Of a DNA stretch of 64,000 nucleotides, positions 50,462 through 58,450 are shown piece by piece (the stretch's first letter is position 1; each line of letters begins with the position of its first letter). Made by a program: the position numbers and the translations under genes. This DNA is from Micromonospora sp. HM5-17 (GTDB lineage Bacteria > Actinomycetota > Actinomycetes > Mycobacteriales > Micromonosporaceae): NCBI RefSeq assembly GCF_003762835.1, contig NZ_RJWA01000001.1:620001-684000 (forward strand). Reading direction: 5' to 3'. The notes beneath the pieces were generated by a model. That model had not been told where the DNA came from. It saw nothing but the letters and a program-made list of their open reading frames with translations, and did not search any database.

Positions 50462-50866
50462 ATGTCGTCCGCCACCCAGACCACCGCCGGCATCCTGCTG
50501 ATCACCGTTTCGACGATCGCGTTCGGCGGCCTGTCCCTGCTGACGCACCTCGTCCGCCGGATACCCGGCTACCTCGACAACCCGGTCCGGCGGGCCCTGT
50601 GGACCGCCGGACACGCCCACGCCGGGATCCTGGTGCTCTTCGCCCTCGTCGCCCTGCTCTACCTCGACCACGCCGGGTACGGCACCGGCACGGCGACGCT
50701 GATCCGGGTCCTCCTCGTCGCCGCGCCGATCCTGATGCCCCTCGGCTTCTTCCTCTCGGTCGTCCGTCCCGCCGACACCCGGCCCAACAGGCTGATCTGG
50801 CTCACCGTGCTCGGTGGGGCCAGCCTGACCGCGGCCACGCTGCTGCTCGGCATCGGTCTGCTGTAG
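50462..50866 (+). CDS. Small four-helix membrane protein
   Basis: A 134-aa protein of unknown function with four hydrophobic segments: AGILLITVSTIAFGGLSLL, GHAHAGILVLFALVALLYL, LLVAAPILMPLGFFLSVV and LGGASLTAATLLLGIGLL. GHAHAGI with two His near residue 60 resembles the haem or metal-facing helices of small oxidase-like membrane proteins, but no family assignment is safe. GGGAG precedes the ATG. It has its own regulated promoter, so it is likely induced by a small molecule. Confidence 0.8.
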   Translation: MSSATQTTAGILLITVSTIAFGGLSLLTHLVRRIPGYLDNPVRRALWTAGHAHAGILVLFALVALLYLDHAGYGTGTATLIRVLLVAAPILMPLGFFLSVVRPADTRPNRLIWLTVLGGASLTAATLLLGIGLL

Positions 50867-50969
50867 CGGCATCACCGCCCCGCGCGTCGGTGCCGGGCTG
50901 CGTCCCGGCCGGGATCGGATCGGGCCACCCGGAGGGGACCCGGGTCGGGCGGTACGCCGGACGGTGCGC

Positions 50970-50975
50970 CAGACT
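50970..50975 (+). promoter_or_regulatory. -10 element for leaderless UbiD-family mRNA
   Basis: CAGACT lies seven bases before the ATG at 50983, without a ribosome site. Confidence 0.45.
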
Positions 50976-50982
50976 TACCGCC

Positions 50983-52446
50983 ATGGCAGCGCGTGGCTTC
51001 CCGTACGACGACCTCCGAGCGTTCCTCGGCGCGCTGGAGGGCGCGGGCGAACTACGCCGGGTGTCGGTGCCGGTCGATCCGACGCTGGAGATCAGCGAGG
51101 TGGTGACCCGGACCGTCCGGGCGAACGGCCCCGCGCTGCTCTTCGAGCAGCCCACCCGGGGCGAGATGCCGGTGGCGATCAACCTCTTCGGCACCGAGCG
51201 CCGGATGGCGATGGCCCTCGGGGTCGACCGGCTCGACGAGGTCGGCGACCGCATCGGGGCGCTGATCAAGCCGGAACTCCCGGTCGGCTGGTCCGGCATC
51301 CGCGAGGGCCTGGGCAAGGTGCTGCAACTGAAGTCGCTGCCGCCGAAGAAGGTCAAGACCGCCCCCTGCCAGCAGGTGGTCTACCGGGGCGACGACGTGG
51401 ACCTGAACCGGCTCCCCGGCCTGCAGGTCTGGCCCGGTGACGGCGGGATCTTCCACAACTTCGGGCTGACCCACACCAAGCACCCCGAGACCGGCAAGCG
51501 CAACCTCGGGCTCTACCGGCTGCAACAGCACTCGCACAACACGCTCGGGATGCACTGGCAGATCCACAAGGACTCGACGGCGCACCACGCGGTGGCGGAA
51601 CGGCTCGGCCAGCGGCTCCCGGTGGCGATCGCCATCGGTTGCGACCCGGTGGTGTGCTACGCCGCCTCGGCGCCGCTGCCCAGCGACATCGACGAGTACC
51701 TGTTCGCCGGCTTCCTGCGGGGTGAGCGGGTGGAGATGGTCGACTGCCTGACCGTGCCGCTCCAGGTGCCGGCGCACGCCCAGATCGTGCTGGAGGGGTA
51801 CCTGGAGCCGGGGGAACGGTTGCCCGAGGGGCCGTTCGGCGACCACACCGGCTTCTACACGCCGGTCGAGCCCTTTCCGGTGCTGCACGTCGAGGCGATG
51901 ACCATGCAGCGCGACCCGATCTATCACTCGATCATCACGTCCAAGCCACCGCAGGAGGACCACGGCCTCGGCAAGGCCACCGAGCGGATCTTCCTGCCCC
52001 TGCTCAGGATGCTGATCCCCGACATCGTCGACTACGACATGCCGGCCGCCGGCGTCTTCCACAACTGTGTGATCGTCTCGATCCGGAAGCGCTACCCGAA
52101 GCACGCGCAGAAGGTGATGAACGCGATCTGGGGCGCCCACCTGATGTCGCTGACCAAGCTGATCGTGGTGGTCGACGAGGACTGCGACGTGCACGACTAC
52201 GCCGAGGTCGCCTGGCGGGCGTTCGGCAACGTCGACTACGCCCGGGACCTGCTGGTCACCGAGGGCCCGGTGGACCACCTCGACCACGCGTCGTACCAGC
52301 AGTTCTGGGGCGGCAAGGCCGGCATCGACGCCACCCGTAAGCTCCCCACCGAGGGCTACACCCGCGGCTGGCCGGAGGAGATGACCATGTCGCCCGAGAT
52401 CCGGGCCCTGGTCGACAAGCGCTGGAAGGAGTACGGCATCTCATGA
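50983..52446 (+). CDS. UbiD-family decarboxylase, menaquinone-type
   Basis: A 487-aa prenylated-FMN-dependent decarboxylase. It has the UbiD N-terminus (YDDLRAFLGALEGAGELRRV) and the central GLYRLQQHSHNTLGMHWQIHKDS, with the Arg and metal-ligand residues that hold the cofactor phosphate. EGPFGDHTGFYTPVEPFPV with the catalytic Glu region and IVVVDEDCDVHDYAEVAW follow. It is coupled to a UbiA-type prenyltransferase gene (ATGA overlap) with a UbiX gene nearby, so it probably decarboxylates a naphthoate in the futalosine branch of menaquinone synthesis. Classical UbiD in ubiquinone synthesis is unlikely in this organism. Confidence 0.94.
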   Translation: MAARGFPYDDLRAFLGALEGAGELRRVSVPVDPTLEISEVVTRTVRANGPALLFEQPTRGEMPVAINLFGTERRMAMALGVDRLDEVGDRIGALIKPELPVGWSGIREGLGKVLQLKSLPPKKVKTAPCQQVVYRGDDVDLNRLPGLQVWPGDGGIFHNFGLTHTKHPETGKRNLGLYRLQQHSHNTLGMHWQIHKDSTAHHAVAERLGQRLPVAIAIGCDPVVCYAASAPLPSDIDEYLFAGFLRGERVEMVDCLTVPLQVPAHAQIVLEGYLEPGERLPEGPFGDHTGFYTPVEPFPVLHVEAMTMQRDPIYHSIITSKPPQEDHGLGKATERIFLPLLRMLIPDIVDYDMPAAGVFHNCVIVSIRKRYPKHAQKVMNAIWGAHLMSLTKLIVVVDEDCDVHDYAEVAWRAFGNVDYARDLLVTEGPVDHLDHASYQQFWGGKAGIDATRKLPTEGYTRGWPEEMTMSPEIRALVDKRWKEYGIS

Positions 52447-53345
52447 CCGCGGTCGCGGAGGCACCCGGACGGGTCCGCTCCTTTCTCCGGCTGGTGGCGA
52501 TCGAGCACTCGGTCTTCGCGCTGCCGTTCGCGTACCTGTCGGCGCTGACCGTGATGGCCCGCGAGGGCGGGAGGATCCGCTGGGCCGATCTGGTCCTGGT
52601 GACGATCGCCATGGTGGGCGCGCGTACCTTCGCGATGGCGGCGAACCGGATCATCGACCGGCACATCGACGCGCGCAACCCGCGTACCGCCGGGCGGGAG
52701 TTGGTCACCGGGGCGGTGAGCGTCCGGACGGCCTGGACCGGCGCGATCGTCGCCCTGGTCGTCTTCCTCGCCGCCGCCGCCGCGCTCAACCCGCTCTGCC
52801 TGGTCCTCGCCCCGCTCGCCGCGGTGCCGCTGGTGATCTACCCGTACGGCAAGCGGTTCACGGACTGGCCGCACGCGATCCTGGCGCTGGCCCAGGCGGT
52901 CGGCCCGGTCGGTGCCTGGCTCGCGGTGACCGGGACCTTCGACGGCTCCGGTCCGGCCTGGCTGCTCGGCGCCGCGGTCGGGCTCTGGATCGGCGGCTTC
53001 GACCTGATCTACGCCTGCCAGGACGCCGAGATCGACCGGCGGATCGGGGTCCGCAGCGTCCCCGCCCGGTACGGCCTGCGGTTCGCGCTGCACGCCTCGA
53101 CGCTGTCGCACGTGGTGGTGTTCGCGCTGTTCATCTGGTTCGGGGTGCTGGTGGGGCTGGGCTGGCTCTGGTGGGTGGGGTTGGCGCTGGCCGCGCTCGC
53201 GTTCGGGTACCAGCACGTGGTGGTGACCCCGACCGACCTGTCCCGGGTCAACCGGGCGTTCTTCACCGCCAACGGGTTCGTCGGGATCGTGCTCTTCGTC
53301 TTCGCCCTGCTCGATCTGCTGGTCCGGTCCCACCTGGGCGCCTGA
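52443..53345 (+). CDS. mqnP: UbiA-family prenyltransferase, MqnP-like
   Basis: A 300-aa membrane prenyltransferase with about eight helices. The first Asp-rich Mg-diphosphate motif is NRIIDRHIDARN near residue 73; the second is DLIYACQDAEIDRRIG near 190. It attaches a polyprenyl chain to an aromatic acid before decarboxylation by UbiD. Start shares bases with the ubiD stop. The pairing with UbiD and UbiX argues for MqnP rather than MenA. Confidence 0.93.
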   Translation: MTAVAEAPGRVRSFLRLVAIEHSVFALPFAYLSALTVMAREGGRIRWADLVLVTIAMVGARTFAMAANRIIDRHIDARNPRTAGRELVTGAVSVRTAWTGAIVALVVFLAAAAALNPLCLVLAPLAAVPLVIYPYGKRFTDWPHAILALAQAVGPVGAWLAVTGTFDGSGPAWLLGAAVGLWIGGFDLIYACQDAEIDRRIGVRSVPARYGLRFALHASTLSHVVVFALFIWFGVLVGLGWLWWVGLALAALAFGYQHVVVTPTDLSRVNRAFFTANGFVGIVLFVFALLDLLVRSHLGA

Positions 53346-53416
53346 CCGGCGTACTGGCCGGAGCGGCCGCCGCGGCCGGGGTGGTGGGTCGGGCGCGGGT
53401 CGCCGCCGGATCCGGT

Positions 53417-54385
53417 TCAGCGGGCGGCGGCGAGCCCGGCGTAGCGGGCGCTCTCCAGCGACCAGTCCAGGGTGCCGCGTACCGAGTTCGCCAGCCCGTC
53501 CAGGTAGAGGGCGAGCGCCTCGTCGTGGCCGCCCCCGAAGGACGGGACGGCCTCGCGGAGCTCGACGAAGCGGGTCATCGACTCCTGCCAGCGGCCGACG
53601 ACCACCCGGACCGCCGCGTCGCGCGGGATCCCCTCCTCCCGGGCCACCGCCAACACCAGGTTGTGCCCGCCGGAGGTCACCGCGTCCCGCTCCAGCGAGA
53701 GCAGGTCGTTGAACCACGAGAGCAGGTCGTTGGCGGTGTCGGCGACGGCGCGGACCGCCGGGTGGTGGTAGATCGCGTCCGGTACGGGACGCCCGGTGGC
53801 AAACTCGATCAGCGCGTATGAGACGTACGCGGCGGAGGTGGCCCGGCGCAGGGTGACGTACGTGGCGACGTCGGGCGGCTGCCCGGTCGCCTTGTTGGTC
53901 GCCTCGGTCGTCACGCCGTCGAAGTGGTGCGCGACCGCGTCGACGAAGCGGCGCCGCCAGGCGGCGGACATCCGGCGACGTGGGACCTGCCAGGCCTCGG
54001 TCAGCATCCGACGCAGCCGCTCGTCGAGCGCCCCGGGACGTGGCGGCGGCTCGTCGCGCAGCAGCCGAAGCGCCTCGCCGCAGAGCGCCGCGACCCGGTT
54101 GGGCTGCGGGGTGCCGGTGCCGTCGCAGGCGTCGTCGAGGAGGAAGAACCAGAGGAAGAGGGCGGCGAGCACCCGCAGGTCGGGTTCGGTCGCCTCCGGA
54201 TACAGCCGGCCGGCGTACCGGGCGGTCCGGCTGCTGGCGAGCCGCTTGCGGGCCTCCGGGTCGAGGGGTCCGGCGACCCGTACCACCCAGTCGAGCAGCC
54301 ACTCCTGCACCGCGTCGGCGTGCGGGGAGATGCGCGCGGGGATCGGACAGGCGAGTTCGGCAACCCAGGAGGGGGTCGCGGCCAT
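53417..54385 (-). CDS. Class I terpene synthase
   Basis: A 322-aa bacterial sesquiterpene-type cyclase. The aspartate-rich metal motif is DDACD at residues 84-88. The NSE motif reads NDLLSLERD at 226-234, with Asp in place of the usual final Glu, and is preceded by a look-alike NDLLSWFND at 219-227. The C-terminal Arg-Tyr diphosphate sensor lies in WSLESARY. It ionises a prenyl diphosphate, probably farnesyl, and cyclises it; the product is unpredictable. AAGGAG precedes the ATG. It is placed on the opposite strand between mqnP and the UbiX gene, without P450 or methyltransferase partners. Confidence 0.9.
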   Translation of the reverse strand: MAATPSWVAELACPIPARISPHADAVQEWLLDWVVRVAGPLDPEARKRLASSRTARYAGRLYPEATEPDLRVLAALFLWFFLLDDACDGTGTPQPNRVAALCGEALRLLRDEPPPRPGALDERLRRMLTEAWQVPRRRMSAAWRRRFVDAVAHHFDGVTTEATNKATGQPPDVATYVTLRRATSAAYVSYALIEFATGRPVPDAIYHHPAVRAVADTANDLLSWFNDLLSLERDAVTSGGHNLVLAVAREEGIPRDAAVRVVVGRWQESMTRFVELREAVPSFGGGHDEALALYLDGLANSVRGTLDWSLESARYAGLAAAR

Positions 54386-54403
54386 CCAGACTCCTTCGCT
54401 CGA

Positions 54404-54415
54404 TATCGATCGATA
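54404..54415 (-). promoter_or_regulatory. 12-bp palindrome before the terpene synthase
   Basis: TATCGATCGATA is a perfect palindrome 19 bases upstream of the ATG, in the likely promoter. It may be an operator. Confidence 0.4.
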
Positions 54416-54550
54416 GGTACCTGAGTAGGCTTCCAGTTTCGGTCGACCCGAGGGCGCCTGTTACGCCTGTCGCGTTTTGCACTTGGTGATGATCGGCTCT
54501 TCGGGCACCGTCCGCCCAGGGCCGGTTGGTGGTCCGGCGGGCGGCTGGGG

Positions 54551-54556
54551 CAGGCT
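54551..54556 (+). promoter_or_regulatory. -10 element for leaderless UbiX-family mRNA
   Basis: CAGGCT lies six bases before the ATG at 54563. GGAGG is only one base from the ATG, too close to act as a ribosome site. Confidence 0.45.
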
Positions 54557-54562
54557 GGAGGC

Positions 54563-55192
54563 ATGCGACGGCCGTGGGTGATCGGAGTCTCCGGGGCCTC
54601 GGGTACGCCGTACCCGGCGGCGGTGCTCAACGCGCTCCTCGACGCCGGGGAGGCGGTGGACCTGGTCGTCTCCCGGGCGGCCCGGCTGACGATCCTCGAC
54701 GAGACCGGCCGGCCGTTCCGGGACGCGCACTGGAAGGACGACCTCGGCGCCTGGCTCGGCCGTGACCTGGTCGACGCCGACGTGACGTACTGGCCGGCGG
54801 GGGATCTCGCGGCCGGGCCGAGCAGTGGCTCGTACCCCGTGAAGGGGATGGTCGTGGTGCCGGCGAGTACGGCGGCGTGCGCCGGCATCGCGATCGGCCT
54901 CTCCAAGGACCTGCTGCAACGGGCGGCCGAGGTGAACCTGAAGGAGCGGCGTCCCGTGGTGGTGGTGCCGAGGGAGACACCGGTCACCCGGAGCCACCTC
55001 GAGCACCTCATCGCGCTGCACGACGCCGGGGCGGTGGTCCTGCCGGCCAGCCCCGGCTTCTACGGTGCCGGCGCCTCCGCCACCGCGGCCCAGCTGGTCG
55101 ACTTCGTGGCCGGAAAGATCCTGGACGCGCTGGGCGTGCCGCACACCCTGTTCCGGCGCTGGTCCGGGGAACTGAACGCCGAGCGATCCTGA
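54563..55192 (+). CDS. ubiX: UbiX-family flavin prenyltransferase
   Basis: A 209-aa flavoprotein that prenylates FMN to make the UbiD cofactor. FMN loop GVSGASGTPYPAAVL lies near residue 8, with VVPASTAACAGIAIGLSKDLLQRAAEVNLKE and the PRETP segment that closes the dimethylallyl phosphate pocket. Canonical members have GASG and the SxxTxxxI pattern seen here. It serves the UbiD decarboxylase encoded 2 kb upstream, separated by the terpene synthase insertion. Confidence 0.95.
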   Translation: MRRPWVIGVSGASGTPYPAAVLNALLDAGEAVDLVVSRAARLTILDETGRPFRDAHWKDDLGAWLGRDLVDADVTYWPAGDLAAGPSSGSYPVKGMVVVPASTAACAGIAIGLSKDLLQRAAEVNLKERRPVVVVPRETPVTRSHLEHLIALHDAGAVVLPASPGFYGAGASATAAQLVDFVAGKILDALGVPHTLFRRWSGELNAERS

Positions 55193-55299
55193 GCCGGCCG
55201 CGTCGTCGCGTCCACCGACCGAGCGGTCGTGCCGGCTCCCGGTCGTCACCGTCGGGTCTCGGTCGCTCGCGGCTCCGGCCGCTCCCGTCCCGGCTGGCC

Positions 55300-55400
55300 T
55301 CCTGACCGTCCCGACCGTCACCGACTGTCCCGGCCGTCAACCCTTCCCGGATCCCTGCTGTCCCTGTTGTCCCTGCTGTCCCGGCCGTCACCTGTCCGGG
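55300..55400. repeat. Low-complexity CCCTGCTGT-type repeats
   Basis: Short imperfect units such as CTGTCCCTG and CCGTC recur across a non-coding gap between the convergent ubiX and bldC genes. No gene or clear hairpin is seen. Confidence 0.5.
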
Positions 55401-55458
55401 CCTGGGTCGGCACGCCGCGGCCGCGACCACGGCACCCGCCCCGGCACCCGAGGTCGGG

Positions 55459-55740
55459 TCAGGGCATCCCCGGGGTGCCGGCGCCGCTCGAACCGGGGCC
55501 ACTCGGGGTGGCGGGTCCCTCGTTACGGGGCCGGTTGGCGATGTCCTGGTCGACCTCGTCGAGCATCCCCTCGCCCTCCAGCAGTGCCCGTACCTCCGAC
55601 TCGCGGAACCGGCGGTGCCCGCCCGGTGTACGGATGCTGCCGATACGCCCGGCCGCGGCCCAGCGTGTGACGGTCTTGGGATCGACGCGGAAGAGTGCTG
55701 CCACCTCGCCCGGCGTCAGCAGACGATCTCCTGTGTCCAC
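55459..55740 (-). CDS. bldC: BldC-like developmental regulator
   Basis: A 93-aa MerR-type winged helix-turn-helix protein. The core LLTPGEVAALFRVDPKTVTRWAAAGRIGSIRTPGGHRRFRESEV region is close to Streptomyces BldC, which binds direct repeats cooperatively and delays differentiation. A 30-residue acidic/Pro-Gly tail extends beyond the 68-aa Streptomyces form. The GTG at 55740 follows AGGAGGGGG. An open frame upstream to 55833 lacks a ribosome site. Confidence 0.93.
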   Translation of the reverse strand: MDTGDRLLTPGEVAALFRVDPKTVTRWAAAGRIGSIRTPGGHRRFRESEVRALLEGEGMLDEVDQDIANRPRNEGPATPSGPGSSGAGTPGMP

Positions 55741-55974
55741 AGCCCCCTCCTCGCGTCTACGAAGCCCCCGGACTGGTAGGACCGTCCCCGTAACACGTGC
55801 TTGCCAGAGCCTTCGTTTAGGGACGTACGGCAATTACAACACCGCCGGAGTGTCGTGTCCGGCAAACGCGAAAACGTACTGTCTGTCAGGTTGACCGGGG
55901 CTGTTTTACGTCATTCACGGGCCTTTGTCGGCAACAATGTCGCTGCCGCCCGTCGCGCCGCCGCGGACCCCGAC

Positions 55975-55980
55975 TAGGGT
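55975..55980 (+). promoter_or_regulatory. -10 element for leaderless Lrp/AsnC mRNA
   Basis: TAGGGT lies six bases before the GTG at 55987, with no ribosome site. Confidence 0.55.
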
Positions 55981-55986
55981 CTCACC

Positions 55987-56454
55987 GTGGACTCCATCGA
56001 CCTGACGCTCGTCGAGCTGTTGCGGGGCAACGCCCGGCTGTCGTACGCCGAGTTGGCCCGCCAGGTGGGCCTCTCCGCTCCGGCCGTGCACGAGCGGGTG
56101 GGCAAGCTCGAGGCCAACGGCGTCATCCGGGGCTACCGCGCCGACGTGGCCCCGGAGGCGATCGGGCTCGGCGTGACGGCGCTCATCGGAATCGTGCAAG
56201 ACTCCGGAGGCGACACAGACGACGTACTTGAGGCGATTCGGGACATGCCGGAAATCGAGTCCTGCTACTTCATGGCCGGGGTCGAGTCGTTCCTGTTGAA
56301 GGCCCGAGTGGGGACAATTGCCGAGCTGGAACAACTGATCCTGCGCCTGAACCGGACCGCCGGGGTCGCCTCGACCCGTACCGCCGTGGCGCTCTCGACG
56401 AAGTGGGAGAACCGGCCGCAGCCGGTGACCCCACGCCGCCCCGCCGGCACCTGA
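55987..56454 (+). CDS. Lrp/AsnC family transcriptional regulator
   Basis: A 155-aa regulator. The N-terminal helix-turn-helix ([19 protein letters not shown]...[18 protein letters not shown]) is followed by an AsnC-type ligand/oligomerisation domain (about 65-145) with a beta-alpha-beta-beta pattern. These proteins bind amino acids and form octamers that wrap DNA. The downstream cysteine desulfhydrase-like gene, 125 bases on, is a plausible target, suggesting cysteine or another amino acid as ligand. Confidence 0.93.
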   Translation: MDSIDLTLVELLRGNARLSYAELARQVGLSAPAVHERVGKLEANGVIRGYRADVAPEAIGLGVTALIGIVQDSGGDTDDVLEAIRDMPEIESCYFMAGVESFLLKARVGTIAELEQLILRLNRTAGVASTRTAVALSTKWENRPQPVTPRRPAGT

Positions 56455-56566
56455 GCGTCGGCGCGGCCGGCCGATTCCGATGCGGCCAGGCGGTCCGCGC
56501 GTCCCGGGCCGTGGCGGGCGGCGGACCGCGCCGGTGCGGGCCCGGAACCCTGCCGGAAGGGCTTGC

Positions 56567-56572
56567 TACGTT
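56567..56572 (+). promoter_or_regulatory. -10 element for leaderless cds1-like mRNA
   Basis: TACGTT lies seven bases before the ATG at 56580, with no ribosome site. Confidence 0.5.
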
Positions 56573-56579
56573 GCTGGCC

Positions 56580-57671
56580 ATGGAGCAGCTGGACCGGTTC
56601 GACGACGCGGAGCGGGCGTGGGTGACGGCGGCGGTCGCCGCGGTGGAGGCCGACGCGAACCGGTCCGCCGACACGCACCTGCTCACCTTTCCGCTGCCCC
56701 GGGAGTGGGGGATCGACCTGTACCTCAAGGACGAGTCGGTGCACCCCACCGGGTCGCTCAAACACCGGCTGGCGCGGTCGCTGTTCCTCTATGGACTCTG
56801 CAACGGCTGGATCGGTCCGCGAACCACCATTGTGGAGGCATCGTCGGGCTCCACGGCGGTTTCCGAGGCGTATTTCGCCCGGATGCTCGGGCTGCCGTTC
56901 ATCGCGGTGATGCCGGCCACCACGTCGCCGGAGAAGATCGCGCTCATCGAGTTCCAGGGTGGACGGTGCCATCTGGTCGACGATCCGGCCGCCGTCGTGG
57001 TCGAGGCACGGTGGCTCGCCGAGGACCTGGGTGGGCACTTCATGGACCAGTTCACGTACGCCGAACGCGCGACCGACTGGCGGGGTAACAACAACATCGC
57101 CGAGTCGATCTACGCGCAGATGGCGCTGGAGCGGCACCCCGTACCGGACTGGATCGTGGTCGGGGCCGGCACCGGCGGCACCAGCGCGACCATCGGGCGG
57201 TACCTGCGGTACCGCCGGCTCGCCACCCGGCTCTGCGTGGTCGACCCGGAAAACTCGGCGTTCTATCCGGCCTGGACGTCGGGCGACTGGTCCGTCACCA
57301 CCGACGGCGCCTCCCGGATCGAGGGGATCGGCCGCCCCCGGGTGGAGGCGTCGTTCCAGCCGACCGTGGTCGATCGGATGATCCGGGTCCCGGACGCGGC
57401 CTCGCTGGCGGCGATGCGCGCCGCCAGCGAGGTGCTCGGCCGTCGGGTCGGCGGCTCCACCGGCACCAACCTGTGGGGTGCCTTCGGACTGATCGCGCAG
57501 ATGCGGGCCGAGGGCCGGACCGGATCCGTGGTGACGCTGCTCTGCGACGGCGGCGAGCGGTACACCGACACGTACTACTCCGACGCCTGGGTCGCCGACC
57601 GGGGCCTGGACCTGGCGCCGTACCTCGACACGATCGCGCGCTTTCTCCGCACCGGCGCCTGGCCCGACTGA
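56580..57671 (+). CDS. PLP-dependent cysteine desulfhydrase/cysteine synthase family protein
   Basis: A 363-aa fold-type II PLP enzyme close to mycobacterial Cds1 (Rv3684), which releases hydrogen sulfide and pyruvate from cysteine. PLP Lys is in [15 protein letters not shown] near residue 62; [16 protein letters not shown] binds substrate; [20 protein letters not shown] and [15 protein letters not shown] (phosphate loop) follow. It is longer than CysK by a C-terminal segment with [12 protein letters not shown]. The Lrp/AsnC gene upstream may control it. Confidence 0.9.
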   Translation: MEQLDRFDDAERAWVTAAVAAVEADANRSADTHLLTFPLPREWGIDLYLKDESVHPTGSLKHRLARSLFLYGLCNGWIGPRTTIVEASSGSTAVSEAYFARMLGLPFIAVMPATTSPEKIALIEFQGGRCHLVDDPAAVVVEARWLAEDLGGHFMDQFTYAERATDWRGNNNIAESIYAQMALERHPVPDWIVVGAGTGGTSATIGRYLRYRRLATRLCVVDPENSAFYPAWTSGDWSVTTDGASRIEGIGRPRVEASFQPTVVDRMIRVPDAASLAAMRAASEVLGRRVGGSTGTNLWGAFGLIAQMRAEGRTGSVVTLLCDGGERYTDTYYSDAWVADRGLDLAPYLDTIARFLRTGAWPD

Positions 57672-57732
57672 CGCGGGGCCCACCGCGACCTCCGTCCCGG
57701 CTGTCCCCACCGTCGCTTCCGGCCGCCGGTCG

Positions 57733-58356
57733 TCAGCCCCGACGCTGGGCCAGCCCCGGGTAGTGCAGCACGTAGTCCTCCGGGTCGAGGGCGATGTCGG
57801 CCGTGAAACCCGCGCTGTCGAAGCGGACGACGTGTCGGTCCAGGGTGGTGTACGTCTGCTCGACCGGCATGACCCGCAGGCTCGGCACCAGCACCCAGGC
57901 CACGGTCACGGTGCGGCTGGTCCCCGGCGGGGCGGTGCCGAGCCCCAGCCGTCGTACCGGCGGGGTGTTGAAGAGCGGAGAGCCACCCAGGTCGACGTCG
58001 CGCGCCTCGGCGAGCCGGTGCGGCTCGTCCGTGCCGGGCGGTCCGGCGGTCGGATGCCCCGCCTCGGCCAGCACCGCATCCAGGTCGCCCCGCTCCGCCG
58101 TGCTGGCCCGCCAGCGGCCGGCCGCCCGGGTCAGGTGGAGCGTGCGGAGCCAGCCCGCCCCCTCGCAGCTGACGTCGAGCCCCTCGGTCGCCCAGTCCGC
58201 GTCGGTGTGGAGCTCGTACCGGCAGGTGAAGGGGATCGGGTCGACGGCGAGGATGGTGCCCCGGGCGTCGAATCCGCGGCGGTCGTCGACGATCGCGTGG
58301 TCGGCACCCGGCACGTCGGTGCGGACCCAGTACAGCGACTTCGGCGTGGGCGACAT
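57733..58356 (-). CDS. Putative glycolipid-binding domain protein (DUF1089)
   Basis: A 207-aa protein of the Glycolipid_bind/DUF1089 family: start MSPTPKSLYWVRTD, then GTILAVDPIPFTCRYEL and DVDLGGSPLFNTPPVRRL, which are the family's strongest blocks. It is a beta-barrel fold linked to lipid or glycolipid binding; the role is unknown. TAGCGT lies eight bases before the ATG at 58356, so the mRNA may be leaderless. The last gene before the helicase, same strand. Confidence 0.88.
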   Translation of the reverse strand: MSPTPKSLYWVRTDVPGADHAIVDDRRGFDARGTILAVDPIPFTCRYELHTDADWATEGLDVSCEGAGWLRTLHLTRAAGRWRASTAERGDLDAVLAEAGHPTAGPPGTDEPHRLAEARDVDLGGSPLFNTPPVRRLGLGTAPPGTSRTVTVAWVLVPSLRVMPVEQTYTTLDRHVVRFDSAGFTADIALDPEDYVLHYPGLAQRRG

Positions 58357-58450
58357 ACCTTCGGACGCTACCGCCGGTGCCGGTTGTCGGTGGCCGATGC
58401 CGGAAAGCGGCCGGTGCGCCGGACGCGCCGGCGTACCGGCCGCGGCCGAC

